Shown piece after piece: positions 8,540 through 17,886 of a stretch of 46,724 nt of DNA. The position numbers and the translations under genes are program-made. The notes below the pieces were generated by a model. That model was not told the origin of the DNA, did no database searches, and saw only the letters and a program-made list of their open reading frames with translations. This stretch comes from Dehalococcoidia bacterium (GTDB lineage: Bacteria; Chloroflexota; Dehalococcoidia; Lucifugimonadales; UBA3495): NCBI GenBank assembly GCA_022451925.1, contig JAKUNL010000008.1, forward strand, positions 1-46,724, given 5' to 3'. Position 1 is the first letter of the stretch, and each line of letters starts with the position of its first letter.

Positions 8540-9154
8540 ACTTCTACCCTCTTGCGAATCGTGATATTTTGAGTTCTAGGCAGAACGCTAACTGTTAGAT
8601 ATTAATACCCAGGTGAGAGGTCATGAGTTCGAATGAATAATTCTCAAGCGATGATTTCTTGGGGCGGCTCCTACCAGTCTAATTGATACTTGGCCAATGG
8701 GAAATAAGACAAGGTGTTCTGTGGTCGCTTTATGGTTGAAGGCTCATTGAAACTACCGCGAATAGGGTCTCATATTATAGCTAGCGGCTTTCATTGGTAA
8801 GCGTGGATGTAATAATTATAGATGCCACCATATTGGGAAAGGGCGTAAATCTCTCGATCAACCTCTTCACCAAGCGACGTGATATTGAGCTCTGATTCGA
8901 TTAGTAACAAGTCTCCATCAGTCTCGCTGGTTTCGTATCTAAATCCACGTATCTGGCCAGAGCAATAGTAACTTTACAGCTATGCCCAGCCCAGGTCAGG
9001 GATGGTCGAACCACGGAGATAACCGACAATAACCGAGTAGGCCGTGCTAGTGCTGTACTCAATGTTGTTAGAACCGTCCTAGTTGGGTCATATTAATTGT
9101 TTTACCTGGAATGGTGGACTGCCCTAAAATTGGGATGGCAGATTTGATGAGGTA
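8540..9154. other. 615-base intergenic region with a coding remnant
   Basis: This gap separates the minus-strand flavin monooxygenase from the plus-strand methyltransferase. It should contain both promoters, but I see no clear -35/-10 pairs. The only structured content is a start-less minus-strand open frame at 8791-8973, listed separately. Confidence 0.4.
8791..8973 (-). pseudogene. Possible gene remnant (C-terminal fragment, unknown family)
   Basis: The minus strand has an open frame of about 60 codons with no usable start and a protein-like composition: it includes QIRGFRYETSETDGDLLLI, EEVDREIYALSQYGG and ends NYYIHAYQ followed by TGA at 8791-8793. Upstream the frame is closed by TAA and TAG. 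The acidic/aromatic pattern and the helix followed by YGGIY loosely recall C-terminal ends of RraB-like proteins, but this is a weak resemblance and I do not assign a family. It could be the decayed 3' end of a gene. Confidence 0.3.
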
Positions 9155-9973
9155 ATGATGACTTCAACCGAACGTTGGAACGAAATGGTTCGGGCCGAGC
9201 ACGAACAATCGGATAGCATGCGCAAAGAAAACCCACCAGTCGACTCATGGAGCAGGTTTGCTCAGCAGTTCCGTGCAGATCCCAGGCGCACCAACGACCC
9301 GCTACTGAATCATCTGAGGCGGTTGGTTTCTTCTGAACAGGTGGTATTGGACGTTGGAGCTGGAGGGGGGCGGCTCGCACTTCCGATTGCCCTTGAAGCC
9401 AAGAAGGTGATTGCCGTTGAACCTTCTCCCAGCATGTGTAGGGTCCTTCGAGAGGTAGCCGTCGAGTTCGATGTCCGGAACGTGGAAGTCGTGGAATCGG
9501 ATTGGCTGGATGCTGAAGTCCCCGAAGTAGACCTGGCTATCTGTTGCCACGTTCTATACGTTATAAAGGATATTGAGTCCTTCGTCCGGAAGCTTGAAAA
9601 GCATGCCAAGCGAGTTTTAGTCGTTGTGTACCAAGCGCCACCTCAGTCGCAGATATATCCTCTCTGGGAGCCAGTTCACGGCGTACCTCGCCTGCCGCTA
9701 CCAAGCCTCCCGGAATTCCTAGAAGTCCTTAGTCAGTTGGGAGTGGATCCGAAGGTCGAGGTTGTCCCCATCGAACGGGTCAGGGGGTTCGAGAGCATTG
9801 AGGTTGCCAAGGATCAGATCGCCCAGCGGCTATACGTGACACCTGAAACACCTGAGATGGAACGCCTGGACGAATTGTTGTCTCAGGTTATAGAAGAAAA
9901 AAATGGCATTTTCGCTATCAAGGGTGCCGAGAAGCTGGAGCCTAGAGTGGTTTCTTGGCAGCCTAAATCCTAG
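9155..9973 (+). CDS. Class I SAM-dependent methyltransferase
   Basis: A 272-residue protein with a central Rossmann methyltransferase domain: motif I VLDVGAGGGRLA at 64-75, the ribose-binding acidic residue in VIAVEPSPSM, a motif II-like VEVVESDWLD, and VDLAICCHVLYVI as motif IV. The N-terminal 60 residues form a helical cap (DSWSRFAQQFRADPRRT). The accepting substrate cannot be predicted. The ATG pair at 9155/9158 follows GATGAGGTAATG. It stands alone on plus and its stop overlaps that of the convergent MFS gene (9970-9973). Confidence 0.88.
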   Translation: MMTSTERWNEMVRAEHEQSDSMRKENPPVDSWSRFAQQFRADPRRTNDPLLNHLRRLVSSEQVVLDVGAGGGRLALPIALEAKKVIAVEPSPSMCRVLREVAVEFDVRNVEVVESDWLDAEVPEVDLAICCHVLYVIKDIESFVRKLEKHAKRVLVVVYQAPPQSQIYPLWEPVHGVPRLPLPSLPEFLEVLSQLGVDPKVEVVPIERVRGFESIEVAKDQIAQRLYVTPETPEMERLDELLSQVIEEKNGIFAIKGAEKLEPRVVSWQPKS

Positions 9974-11238
9974 TCGGCAGGATTTGGTTGCTGTGCGTCT
10001 CGGTTAGTAGGGTTTTTAATCATGGCCACTGATGCCCCCATACCGACTATCGCCCCGATCGCAGCCAAGCCAAAGGACCACTCCATACCAAAATTGTCGG
10101 CAATCAGGCCGCCAACGGTTGGCGATAATGCGTTTCCAAGACCGGCCCCTACAGACATCAGCCCAAAGGCGGCTGCAGAAAACTGCAATGCTACATAGTC
10201 TGAGGAACATGCAGCGCAAATTGTATAGGCAGCCCTCAGTGTGAAACCGATCAATAACGCAGCAATGATGAAACTGATAATCCCAGGGAATAAAGCCATT
10301 AGAGCGAACGCAATAGCCTGAAATACATACGAATAAAAAAACGCCTGACCTCTGTTGACCCTATCGGACAAAGTTCCCCAGAAGGTACCGCTGGTAGTGC
10401 TTAATGCACCGATCAGTATCACCAATTGGCCAACTGTTGCGAGACTAATGCCGTTTTCCTGGGATAGATATACCCCAAAGAAGGCGTTGAACACACCTTG
10501 GGACCATCCAGTGTTGAAGGCGAGGAAGGTTGCTAACCATATCATGGGGTTTTTATAGGCAGCCATGGGCCAGGCGCCCCGTGTTTGGGGGGACGGCTTG
10601 TCCTCTGATGTCGTCGGAGTTGACTCGGATGCTTGAGCTGGTTCACGGAGTAGTATCAGGGCTGCGACTCCGATGCTTACGGACAGCCCTCCAAACACGA
10701 ACCAGCTATGTCGCCATCCGTCTGAAGCATCATTCCCTACCAGCCACGGTACCAATACGCCGGCGAATATGAAGGCGAAACTGCCGCCCATCGATGCCAA
10801 CCCAGCCGCCAGTCCTCGATCATTATCTCGGAACCAACGAACTAATAGGCCCATCATAGGTACCAGTGCCATGCCCGTCCCTATGCCCATTAGAGCAGCA
10901 GAAAGCAACACCCACATGTAACTTGGGGCCAAGCCCAACGTAATCATGGAGCAACCCGACACGATCGAGCCGATACCGATGATTAATCTGCTGCCATAGC
11001 GTGGCGCCAACGTTCCTGATATGAAGGTGCTGCAGATGCGAATTAGGTTCGCTACAGTGATAACCAGTCCCGCTTTGGTGTGGGACAGGCCCAGGTCTAT
11101 TTCCATTGATGGTAGGGTGAGACTGTGGGCGAATTGAGTGAATCCAGCACCCCAGTTGATGGCGACACCCACCAACAGCATCACGCCAGTGTAGGTGAAT
11201 AGCCAATCTGGAGTAAACCGAAGATAAGGAAATCTCAT
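9970..11238 (-). CDS. Major facilitator superfamily (MFS) transporter
   Basis: A 422-residue integral membrane protein with about twelve hydrophobic segments. The loop between segments 2 and 3 carries the MFS motif A form GTLAPRYGSRLIIGIG, and the mirrored WGTLSDRVNRGQAFF occurs in the second half. It resembles monocarboxylate/oxalate-formate antiporter-like carriers (VLLVGVAINWGAGFTQFAHSLTLP), so an organic anion substrate is plausible. No strong ribosome site precedes the ATG at 11238. It lies downstream of the epoxide hydrolase and CMD genes, codirectional, and may import or export the same compound. Confidence 0.88.
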   Translation of the reverse strand: MRFPYLRFTPDWLFTYTGVMLLVGVAINWGAGFTQFAHSLTLPSMEIDLGLSHTKAGLVITVANLIRICSTFISGTLAPRYGSRLIIGIGSIVSGCSMITLGLAPSYMWVLLSAALMGIGTGMALVPMMGLLVRWFRDNDRGLAAGLASMGGSFAFIFAGVLVPWLVGNDASDGWRHSWFVFGGLSVSIGVAALILLREPAQASESTPTTSEDKPSPQTRGAWPMAAYKNPMIWLATFLAFNTGWSQGVFNAFFGVYLSQENGISLATVGQLVILIGALSTTSGTFWGTLSDRVNRGQAFFYSYVFQAIAFALMALFPGIISFIIAALLIGFTLRAAYTICAACSSDYVALQFSAAAFGLMSVGAGLGNALSPTVGGLIADNFGMEWSFGLAAIGAIVGMGASVAMIKNPTNRDAQQPNPAD

Positions 11239-11329
11239 GCTAATGGACGGCTGGGATCATTAAACCCTTCCAGGCGGATGTTGTGCTGATCATTTTTGAG
11301 AGAGTCTGGGTTCAGGATTGAGGAGCGGA

Positions 11330-12481
11330 TTATCGTAATTGGCGGAAGAAGCTGCGGATATCGTCCACCAGTTGGACTGGTTCTTCCAGTGCGGCAAAAT
11401 GCCCTCCGGAAGCCATGTCAGTCCAATGCTGTACGTTGTAAGAGCGTTCTGCCCATTCACGTATAGGCACCGTGTTTTCACCAGGGAAGGATGCGATTCC
11501 ACATGGTACTTCGATCCGTTCACCCTGCTTCAAGTTCCACGGCTTACGGTGAGTCTCGTAGTAGAGTTTGGTTGACGACCCGATGGACTGCGTCACCCAG
11601 TAGATGGTCACTGTTGTGAGCAGCTCGTCTTTGGTGAACCGAGATTCTACATCTCCACCGCAGTCGCTCCATGTGCGATATTTCTCCACTATCCAGGCCG
11701 CCAGGCCTGCGGGCGAGTCGTTTAACCCGTAAGAAAGCGTCTGCGGCTTGGTGCCCTGGATGTGGGCGTAACCACCTTCCGATGCCTGCCAGTCATTTCG
11801 GTGTTGTATGATCGACTTCTCAGCTTCGGATAGGTCTCTCGAACCAGGGCCGAGGTATGGCGTTGGCCGGGTGGTTGAAGTGGAATGAATGCCAATCACT
11901 TTGTCTGGGTGGGAGAATCCCAACTTGGCCGTGACGCTAGCACCCCAATCACCGCCCTGGGCGCCAAACCGCCCGTATCTCAGGTTTTCCGACATCAGTT
12001 TGGCCCAAAGATCTCCCACGCTTAGTACATCTAGACCGCGGTCGGTTGTGTGGTCAGAGAAACCGTACCCGGGCATGGACGGGACGACAACATCGAACGC
12101 GTCCGCTTGATCCCCACCGTGGCTGGCTGGATCGCTCAGCAACGGGATGATTTTATGCATCTCGAAGAATGTTCCGGGCCAGCCGTGGGTGACCACCAAA
12201 GGCATGGGGTTCGTTCCCTTACCCTTTTCGTGGATGAAGTGAATGCCAAGGCCATCAATTTCCGTCTTGAAATGAGAAAATGAATTGATCAGCTTCTCTT
12301 GGGCGCGCCAATCAAACTTGGTACGCCAGTACTCGACCAATTCTTTAATGTAATCAAGGTTGCTCCCATAGTCCCAACCTGTGCCTGGTAGTTCATCAGG
12401 CCACCGGGTGCGTTCTAATCTGACGCGCAAATCGTCGAGTACTGAATCAGGAACATCTATCTTGAACGGTTTAACCGTCAT
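11330..12481 (-). CDS. Epoxide hydrolase-family alpha/beta hydrolase (EHN domain)
   Basis: A 383-residue protein with the N-terminal lid domain of microsomal-type epoxide hydrolases (FKIDVPDSVLDDLRVRLERTRWPDE, GSNLDYIKELVEYW) followed by an alpha/beta hydrolase domain. HGWPG at 99-103 is the oxyanion-hole motif, GGDWGA places the nucleophile at D178, and SGGHFAALEEP near the end supplies the catalytic His at 361. It should open an epoxide to a diol, or act on a related substrate. GAGGTCAAT precedes the ATG at 12481. It begins 21 bases after the CMD-family gene, so the two are an operon. Confidence 0.92.
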   Translation of the reverse strand: MTVKPFKIDVPDSVLDDLRVRLERTRWPDELPGTGWDYGSNLDYIKELVEYWRTKFDWRAQEKLINSFSHFKTEIDGLGIHFIHEKGKGTNPMPLVVTHGWPGTFFEMHKIIPLLSDPASHGGDQADAFDVVVPSMPGYGFSDHTTDRGLDVLSVGDLWAKLMSENLRYGRFGAQGGDWGASVTAKLGFSHPDKVIGIHSTSTTRPTPYLGPGSRDLSEAEKSIIQHRNDWQASEGGYAHIQGTKPQTLSYGLNDSPAGLAAWIVEKYRTWSDCGGDVESRFTKDELLTTVTIYWVTQSIGSSTKLYYETHRKPWNLKQGERIEVPCGIASFPGENTVPIREWAERSYNVQHWTDMASGGHFAALEEPVQLVDDIRSFFRQLR

Positions 12482-12502
12482 ATTGACCTCAAGTTGACTG
12501 AG

Positions 12503-13060
12503 TTAGATAGGGAGTACTGGCTCGGTTCGATTGGCCGGCAGTTCTGAGTCAAATGAGTTGACTGCGACGGCGATAAGGGCATAGTTGCCCATGACCAGCG
12601 AGAGTTCTATCAAGCCTTGCTTGCCGAATACCTCAAAGGCCGATTGGTAAGCTCCGCGGCTAACCCTGTGTGTGCGATAGAACTCTTGGACGTAATTGAT
12701 GACGGCTGCTTCGTCCGGTGCCAGCATGGGAAGCTCCTTACGGTCTCTGATGGCGTCAACCACAGCGTCGGGCACCCCTGCGGCTCTGGCGGATGCGGCA
12801 TGGGCGTTCCAGACGTACATGCAGTCATTCTCTCGGGCTGTGACTAGCATGGTAAGTTCCAATGTCTTATCGGACAGAGATGAGTCGTTTCGTAGGTATT
12901 GATTCAGGGTCGTTACTGCCTGCTGGGCCTTGGGGACATGCCAGAATATTGAGCCAGGTCCAACTAACGGAACTGATCCTGCGCCGGCAAGAAGCTCATC
13001 GAATTCGGCTGTCTGGTCGCTGGGAACTGTCTCTCGAGTTGCGGCTGGAATTCTACCCAT
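12503..13060 (-). CDS. Carboxymuconolactone decarboxylase-family protein
   Basis: A 185-residue all-helical protein of the CMD/AhpD superfamily. The signature ELTMLVTARENDCMYVWNAH contains E77, C80, W84 and H87, the arrangement seen in CMD-like proteins with a single cysteine; unlike AhpD it has no second Cys or Sec. It may be a decarboxylase, an isomerase-like or a peroxide-handling protein; the sequence does not decide. TAGGAGACCGAA precedes ATG 13060. It heads an operon with the epoxide hydrolase. Confidence 0.88.
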   Translation of the reverse strand: MGRIPAATRETVPSDQTAEFDELLAGAGSVPLVGPGSIFWHVPKAQQAVTTLNQYLRNDSSLSDKTLELTMLVTARENDCMYVWNAHAASARAAGVPDAVVDAIRDRKELPMLAPDEAAVINYVQEFYRTHRVSRGAYQSAFEVFGKQGLIELSLVMGNYALIAVAVNSFDSELPANRTEPVLPI

Positions 13061-13185
13061 TTCGGTCTCCTAAAATTATCAGATTGGCACTCTATAATTC
13101 AGAGCGGGTGTGAACGTGGCTGTCCTATTTCAAAATGATGGCGGAAAGGCACGCGCCACAAAGGTACGCGTCACCAATTGGGTTG

Positions 13186-14439
13186 TCAATCGGATGTGGA
13201 ATGTGCAGTTCTCGTTGTAGTTTCGTTGACGTTGATTGGTAGAAGGAACCCTGCGATTAAAAGCGACCATGATGCGATGGCGCAGACCGCCAAACCCGGG
13301 AAAAATGAACTTGAAATATCCCGAAAGGCTCCCACCAATATGGGCGAAATAAACATGGCGAATCCACTAAATGTAAGGAATGATCCCCAGACCACAGCCA
13401 CTCTTTCTGGAGTCATGCCGTGCATTTGTATGGGCAGTGTTAGTAAAGTTGGCACATACAGCCAAGAACCAATACTTAGCAAGACTACTGAAGGGTATAT
13501 TAACCCAAGCTCTGGCATGAGGAACGCGCCTAAACCACCTACGCCAGCTAACAGTCCAGACGCAACGAAAAGGGGTCTGGGTGAAGTGACTCGGAGCGCG
13601 ACAGCTCCCCCTGCCAGCACTGCAAACACACCGACAAACGGCAGTATTCCCGTGATGAAACCCGCTTGTGACAGTGATATGCCACGGTGCTCGTTATAAA
13701 AGGTGGGCAGCCAACCTGTGAAGGCAGTGTATTGGACCAGAATTCCTGCGTCGGCAATCAGAAGCAGCATAATGGATCGGTTCCGCAACACGGTCCCTAC
13801 CTCCAGCAATGATATCCCGCGACCAGTTATAGTCGCGCAATCGGTGGAACGGTTTAGTAAGGTCCAGGCAACCAGGCCGGCAGCACCGGGTATCGCGAAT
13901 ATGGTTAATGCCATTTGCCAGTCCATCACAGTGGCCAGCGGTGCGGACGTGCCTACTGATAAGGCGATTCCCAGACTTAGGGCCGCTGTGGTGAAGGCGT
14001 TCATCATCACAATTTCTTTGGGCCTGAACCACTGCATCAATAATGGTCCTGTTCCGGTGATGATGAACGCAAAGCCCAGGCCTATTCCAGATCTGAGCAA
14101 TAAGAGCGTAATGATATTTGGCGCAAATCCAGATAAGGAGACCAGGGCTAAAGCTGCCCATCCTATGACGAAGGAACGATGCAGTCCGATTCGAGCGACG
14201 AGAATCCCGCAGGGAAGCCCTATGGCCGCTGTTACCATCAGCGGTAGCGCTACCAACAACCCGGCAGTTGTCCGGTTGATGCCGTAGTCGTCAATTGCCA
14301 TCGGTAGCAAGGGAGACACGGCAAAGACGTTCAGGCCGACAGTCATGTGACCTGCAATGATCAATGCTGCTATTACAAACCGGTACCTGCTGTAGATTGG
14401 ATTGGATGGGTTGGATATGTTTGGTGATGGGTTGGCCAT
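13186..14439 (-). CDS. Major facilitator superfamily (MFS) transporter
   Basis: A 417-residue membrane protein with about twelve hydrophobic segments. Motif A variant GILVARIGLHRSFVIGW follows segment 2, and the segment SGIGLGFAFIITGTGPLLMQWF is typical of the CynX/NimT or nitrate-nitrite porter-like branch. Substrate unknown; this branch often carries organic acids or small anions. The start has no good ribosome site and is preceded by a T-rich stretch. It is codirectional with, but 125 bases upstream of, the CMD/epoxide hydrolase pair. Confidence 0.86.
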   Translation of the reverse strand: MANPSPNISNPSNPIYSRYRFVIAALIIAGHMTVGLNVFAVSPLLPMAIDDYGINRTTAGLLVALPLMVTAAIGLPCGILVARIGLHRSFVIGWAALALVSLSGFAPNIITLLLLRSGIGLGFAFIITGTGPLLMQWFRPKEIVMMNAFTTAALSLGIALSVGTSAPLATVMDWQMALTIFAIPGAAGLVAWTLLNRSTDCATITGRGISLLEVGTVLRNRSIMLLLIADAGILVQYTAFTGWLPTFYNEHRGISLSQAGFITGILPFVGVFAVLAGGAVALRVTSPRPLFVASGLLAGVGGLGAFLMPELGLIYPSVVLLSIGSWLYVPTLLTLPIQMHGMTPERVAVVWGSFLTFSGFAMFISPILVGAFRDISSSFFPGLAVCAIASWSLLIAGFLLPINVNETTTRTAHSTSD

Positions 14440-14499
14440 TGTTGGAGTTAAAAAATGATTATTTACTGCCTTTGTAAACCTCGGATGAAGGGTTATAGA

Positions 14500-15237
14500 C
14501 TATGGAAACAGGCGACCATCCAAGTACGATTCCCTGGGAATGGTTGCTAGCGGAGCAATCAATTCAGGGCCTTGGTTACGTACGGAGTTCACTGTCTCAG
14601 CAACTTGGTGTGCAACCAGGAACTCTTCAGGCGCCGGAATAAGTAAGGGTTCCAAATTTTCTGAGCTTTCGGTTAAGGGATCTAGCCAAAGTGACTGAGT
14701 TTCGTCGGACAGGATGACCGGCATTCGGTTGTGGAGTGGCTCGATCGAGGAGTTGGCTGCCGTCGTAAGGATCGTGCACGACTGAACCAACTGGCCTTCT
14801 GGGGAGGTCCAGGTTTCCCATAACCCTGCAAAGGCCATAGAATCGCCGCTTTTGGGATAGAAATAGGTCGGCAATCTTCGGTTGCCTTCTTTCTTCCATT
14901 CGTAGAAACCGTTGGCTAAGACCAAGCAACGTCGTTTTCTGAAAGCAGCCCTGAAAGCTGGCTTGGTATCTATTGTCTCTGAAACAGCGTTGATCATCCG
15001 GGACCCAATCTTGAGGTCTTTGGCCCAAAATGGCACAAGCCCCCAACGCATCAGTTCTGCGCGCCGGTGTCCTTCGTTGGTGACGGTTAGTACCAACTGA
15101 GTGGGCGCGATGTTATACCGGGGGCCGTGTTCGAAAAACTCTTTGATGGGTTTTTCAGTAATCGTATCTTCAGATAAAAATCCGAACCTTTGCTGAAGAC
15201 CGTCCAAATCGGATGTGAGAGTGAATCGGCCGCACAT
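14500..15237 (-). CDS. SOS response-associated peptidase (SRAP; YedK/HMCES family)
   Basis: A 245-residue SRAP protein. I place the start at ATG 15237 so that the protein begins MCGRF: the catalytic Cys2 must be exposed by removal of Met1. A longer frame reaching 15387 would bury it. N83 (MINAVSE), E113 (NGFYEWK) and H169 (PLHNRMP) match the conserved active-site residues. The family covalently captures abasic sites in single-stranded DNA through a thiazolidine with Cys2. The N83 segment reads NAVSE where most members have NARSE. An 18-bp palindrome lies 87 bases upstream. Confidence 0.93.
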   Translation of the reverse strand: MCGRFTLTSDLDGLQQRFGFLSEDTITEKPIKEFFEHGPRYNIAPTQLVLTVTNEGHRRAELMRWGLVPFWAKDLKIGSRMINAVSETIDTKPAFRAAFRKRRCLVLANGFYEWKKEGNRRLPTYFYPKSGDSMAFAGLWETWTSPEGQLVQSCTILTTAANSSIEPLHNRMPVILSDETQSLWLDPLTESSENLEPLLIPAPEEFLVAHQVAETVNSVRNQGPELIAPLATIPRESYLDGRLFP

Positions 15238-15323
15238 AGAGTTAAGCCTAGTAAATCTAGCTGCGCTTATCAGCGTGACTGATACGGAACAGAATATCAG
15301 ATTGTAAAAATGATTAGTAGGCG

Positions 15324-15341
15324 ATATTGAGTACTCAATAT
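15324..15341. promoter_or_regulatory. 18-bp perfect palindrome upstream of the SRAP gene
   Basis: ATATTGAGT/ACTCAATAT is a perfect palindrome without spacer, 87 bases before the SRAP start codon. It is long enough to be an operator for a dimeric regulator. It does not match the LexA boxes I know (Gram-positive GAAC-N4-GTTC or proteobacterial CTGT-N8-ACAG). Confidence 0.4.
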
Positions 15342-15590
15342 GATATTCGAAACCTGCGGTCGCATTTGAAATCGGAGTGTTGGCCAACGGGATTCATGGG
15401 CAGTGTCTTCTGACTATGGGGCAATTATAGTTCAATACGGGAGAGTAAATGAGTCCGGTGCAATTAGAGCACAACAATCGTTAATGTGAACATTGGAGAT
15501 AGATACTCTATTCATGCAAGTTACGTTACAGAATGAGGCCCTGAAAGCCTACCAAGCGTATTAATGGCTCACTAGACTACATTGCAGTTG

Positions 15591-16475
15591 TTAGCCGATG
15601 ACTTCTTTAAACTTTTGAATGGCATCGATGTGATCTTGTGGTGAGTTTAAACCGGCTCTCATCGTATTTATCGATACGTGTGTAGCTCCCATGGACTGCC
15701 AGGCATTGGCATGGGCTTGCCAAATTTCAGGATTACCGTCTGCTAGGTTGATCCTGGGTTCCATGCCCATGCTTGAGCTTTCGCGCCCAACTTCACTGAG
15801 GAAGGTTTGGAGGCGTTCGACAGTAAATTTTGCGTCGTCTCCTGGCTGCATTTGGGGAAACCAGCCATCGGCAAGACTCGCCACCCTACGCAGCACCCGG
15901 TCCGTTGGCACTGGATTGGCTCTGGCACCGGCTCCCATCCAGATCGGAATTGGTCTTTGTACGGGTAGTGGGTTAACGCCAGCATGGTCAACCTTGTGGT
16001 ACTTGCCATCGAATCCGACCACATCGTTGGTCCAAAATTCACGTAAGAGTGGGATCTGCTCTGCATAGCGTCTGCCACGATTGCTAAAGTCTTGGTTCAG
16101 TGCCTCGTACTCGACATGGTTCCAGCCGACTCCCACTCCAAGCCTGAGTCGGCCGCCTGTGAGCAGGTCGACTTCTGCAGCCTGTTTGGCCACAAGGGCG
16201 GTCTGACGTTGGCTCAGGATTAACACCGCTGTAACTAACTCTAGTGTTGTGGTGACTCCTGCTAAGTAACCAAAGAGTACGAATGGCTCGTGGAACATAG
16301 ATTCAGAAGTATAGCTTCCCTCCCAGTTGGCGTGTTGGTTGGTATCGGCTCCCAGTACATGGTCGTAGGCCATCATATGGGCATAACCCAATGACTCCAC
16401 GGCCTGTACGTAGTCGCGTACTGCCACTGGGTCGGCGCCAATTTCGGTTTGCGGGAACACCACTCCTGTTTTCAT
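15591..16475 (-). CDS. F420-dependent LLM-class oxidoreductase
   Basis: A 294-residue luciferase-like TIM-barrel protein. GRLRLGVGVGWNHVEYEAL at 108-126 is the signature of the probable F420-dependent family common in actinobacteria and Chloroflexota; AVESLGYAHMMAYDHVLG near the N-terminus is the usual second motif. The ATG at 16475 follows AGGAGACTTCCC. It starts 29 bases after the stop of the next LLM gene and is likely cotranscribed with it. Substrate unknown. Confidence 0.88.
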   Translation of the reverse strand: MKTGVVFPQTEIGADPVAVRDYVQAVESLGYAHMMAYDHVLGADTNQHANWEGSYTSESMFHEPFVLFGYLAGVTTTLELVTAVLILSQRQTALVAKQAAEVDLLTGGRLRLGVGVGWNHVEYEALNQDFSNRGRRYAEQIPLLREFWTNDVVGFDGKYHKVDHAGVNPLPVQRPIPIWMGAGARANPVPTDRVLRRVASLADGWFPQMQPGDDAKFTVERLQTFLSEVGRESSSMGMEPRINLADGNPEIWQAHANAWQSMGATHVSINTMRAGLNSPQDHIDAIQKFKEVIG

Positions 16476-16504
16476 GGGAAGTCTCCTGATGCCAGAATGT
16501 TGCC

Positions 16505-17620
16505 CTAACTGCTGGCCTTTTCTTTGGCCCTGAAATAGGGGATGATATGCTTTCCAAACATTGTCAAAGTGTTCATAACCTCTTCATGTTCCTGTGGACC
16601 GATGGCCGACAGTAAGAACACTTGCTCCACCCCCATGGATTCGTAACTCTCAAAGAACTCGATGCACTGATCAGGGGTGCCCACGCAAAAAGACGTGCCC
16701 CTTTTTACCGTCTCGCTAGGTGTGGTTTCTCCTGGATGTGGTCCAGCGGCCAGTTTCATATCTCGTTCGTAATATCCTTGGTAATCCCGCGGCACTGATT
16801 CCGGTTCGACACCCTGCCAGACCAACCGGGCGCGCTCCCGTTGTTGTTCCATGTACCAACCTACAAGCTCTGTCGCGCGGCCATCGATGACTTTAGGGTC
16901 TTCGTGGCAGAATCCAGCAGTCATCAGGGCATTCTGGCTGTTGGGTGAAACACCGCTGGGGTTTGCTGATTTCAGAGCGGTTTGGTACAGCTCTAGGACT
17001 TCGCCGACCTTCTCTGGACCGCCTTCGCTTCCGACCAGAGCGCCTAGTCCAAGCTCAGCTGCAGTTCGGGTGGTACTTTCGCTGGAACAAGCTGACCAAA
17101 GTGGCGGATGGGGCTTCTGTATGGGTTTGGGGAGTACCTCGCGTGGTGGCACCTGGAAGTATTGGCCTTGATGGGAGAATGTTTCCTCTGTCCACATTCG
17201 GGGAAGCACTTTGGCAAACTCCTCCCACATGCCTCTAGTGTCTTCAAGGTTTGTTCCGTAAGGAGTTAACTGATAGGGGTATCCTGTACGCCCTAGGCCG
17301 ACGTCTACCCTGCCATTGCTTAGGATGTCTAACGTTGCCATTCTGGCAGCGGTGTGGAGTGGGTGGTGGATGGGAGCCAGGACGACTCCCACACCCAGTC
17401 TTATCTTTTTGGTCCGTTGGCTTACAGCGGCTAGCGTTAGGTCAGGTGCGCTATTGTGCGACCACACCGGTCTGAAATGATGTTCTGAGAACCAAACGCT
17501 GTCGTAGCCCATCTCTTCAGCATAGGCTATCTGGTCTAAGGCCTCCCAAATTCGTTTGGCTTCGCTCTGTTCGTCCCAGGGTTTAGGGACTTGTATCTGA
17601 TAAAAAAGTCCAAATTTCAT
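16505..17620 (-). CDS. LLM-class flavin-dependent monooxygenase (luciferase alpha-like)
   Basis: A 371-residue protein of the bacterial luciferase alpha-chain-like branch: MKFGLFYQIQ, AEEMGYDSVWFSEHHF (35-49), IRLGVGVVLAPIHHPLHTAARMATLDILSNGR and VDVGLGRTGYPYQL are diagnostic. It is longer than the neighbouring F420 type and more likely uses FMNH2 and O2. AAAGAGGATTTC precedes ATG 17620. With the following LLM gene it forms a two-gene unit of related but not duplicated enzymes. Confidence 0.9.
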   Translation of the reverse strand: MKFGLFYQIQVPKPWDEQSEAKRIWEALDQIAYAEEMGYDSVWFSEHHFRPVWSHNSAPDLTLAAVSQRTKKIRLGVGVVLAPIHHPLHTAARMATLDILSNGRVDVGLGRTGYPYQLTPYGTNLEDTRGMWEEFAKVLPRMWTEETFSHQGQYFQVPPREVLPKPIQKPHPPLWSACSSESTTRTAAELGLGALVGSEGGPEKVGEVLELYQTALKSANPSGVSPNSQNALMTAGFCHEDPKVIDGRATELVGWYMEQQRERARLVWQGVEPESVPRDYQGYYERDMKLAAGPHPGETTPSETVKRGTSFCVGTPDQCIEFFESYESMGVEQVFLLSAIGPQEHEEVMNTLTMFGKHIIPYFRAKEKASS

Positions 17621-17886
17621 GAAATCCTCTTTATGGCCACATCCAGATTGTTTGAAACATAAGAAGGGCTGTGGCGATAAAATCCTGTCTATCCAGCAGA
17701 AGCCATTATAGAGAGTGATGCTACACCGTCAATGTCCCTACCAATCTCTGATTACGGGAATCGGTAAGCGAGGGACACTCGCCGTATCGAATGCGGTGAG
17801 ATTATTGATTAAATCAGTCTGGTGGCGCACCCTAGATTGAAATGGCTAAAACGCACAGAAATTGATGTTTGGAGAATGAATTGCAG

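Noticed and set aside
14500-15387. Longer SRAP reading frame with 50 extra N-terminal residues
   Set aside because: The catalytic Cys must be residue 2, so the start is the internal ATG at 15237.
17779-17801. Hairpin CTCGCCG/CGGTGAG upstream of the Nudix gene
   Set aside because: A short stem with a G-U pair and no T tract; not distinguishable from chance.
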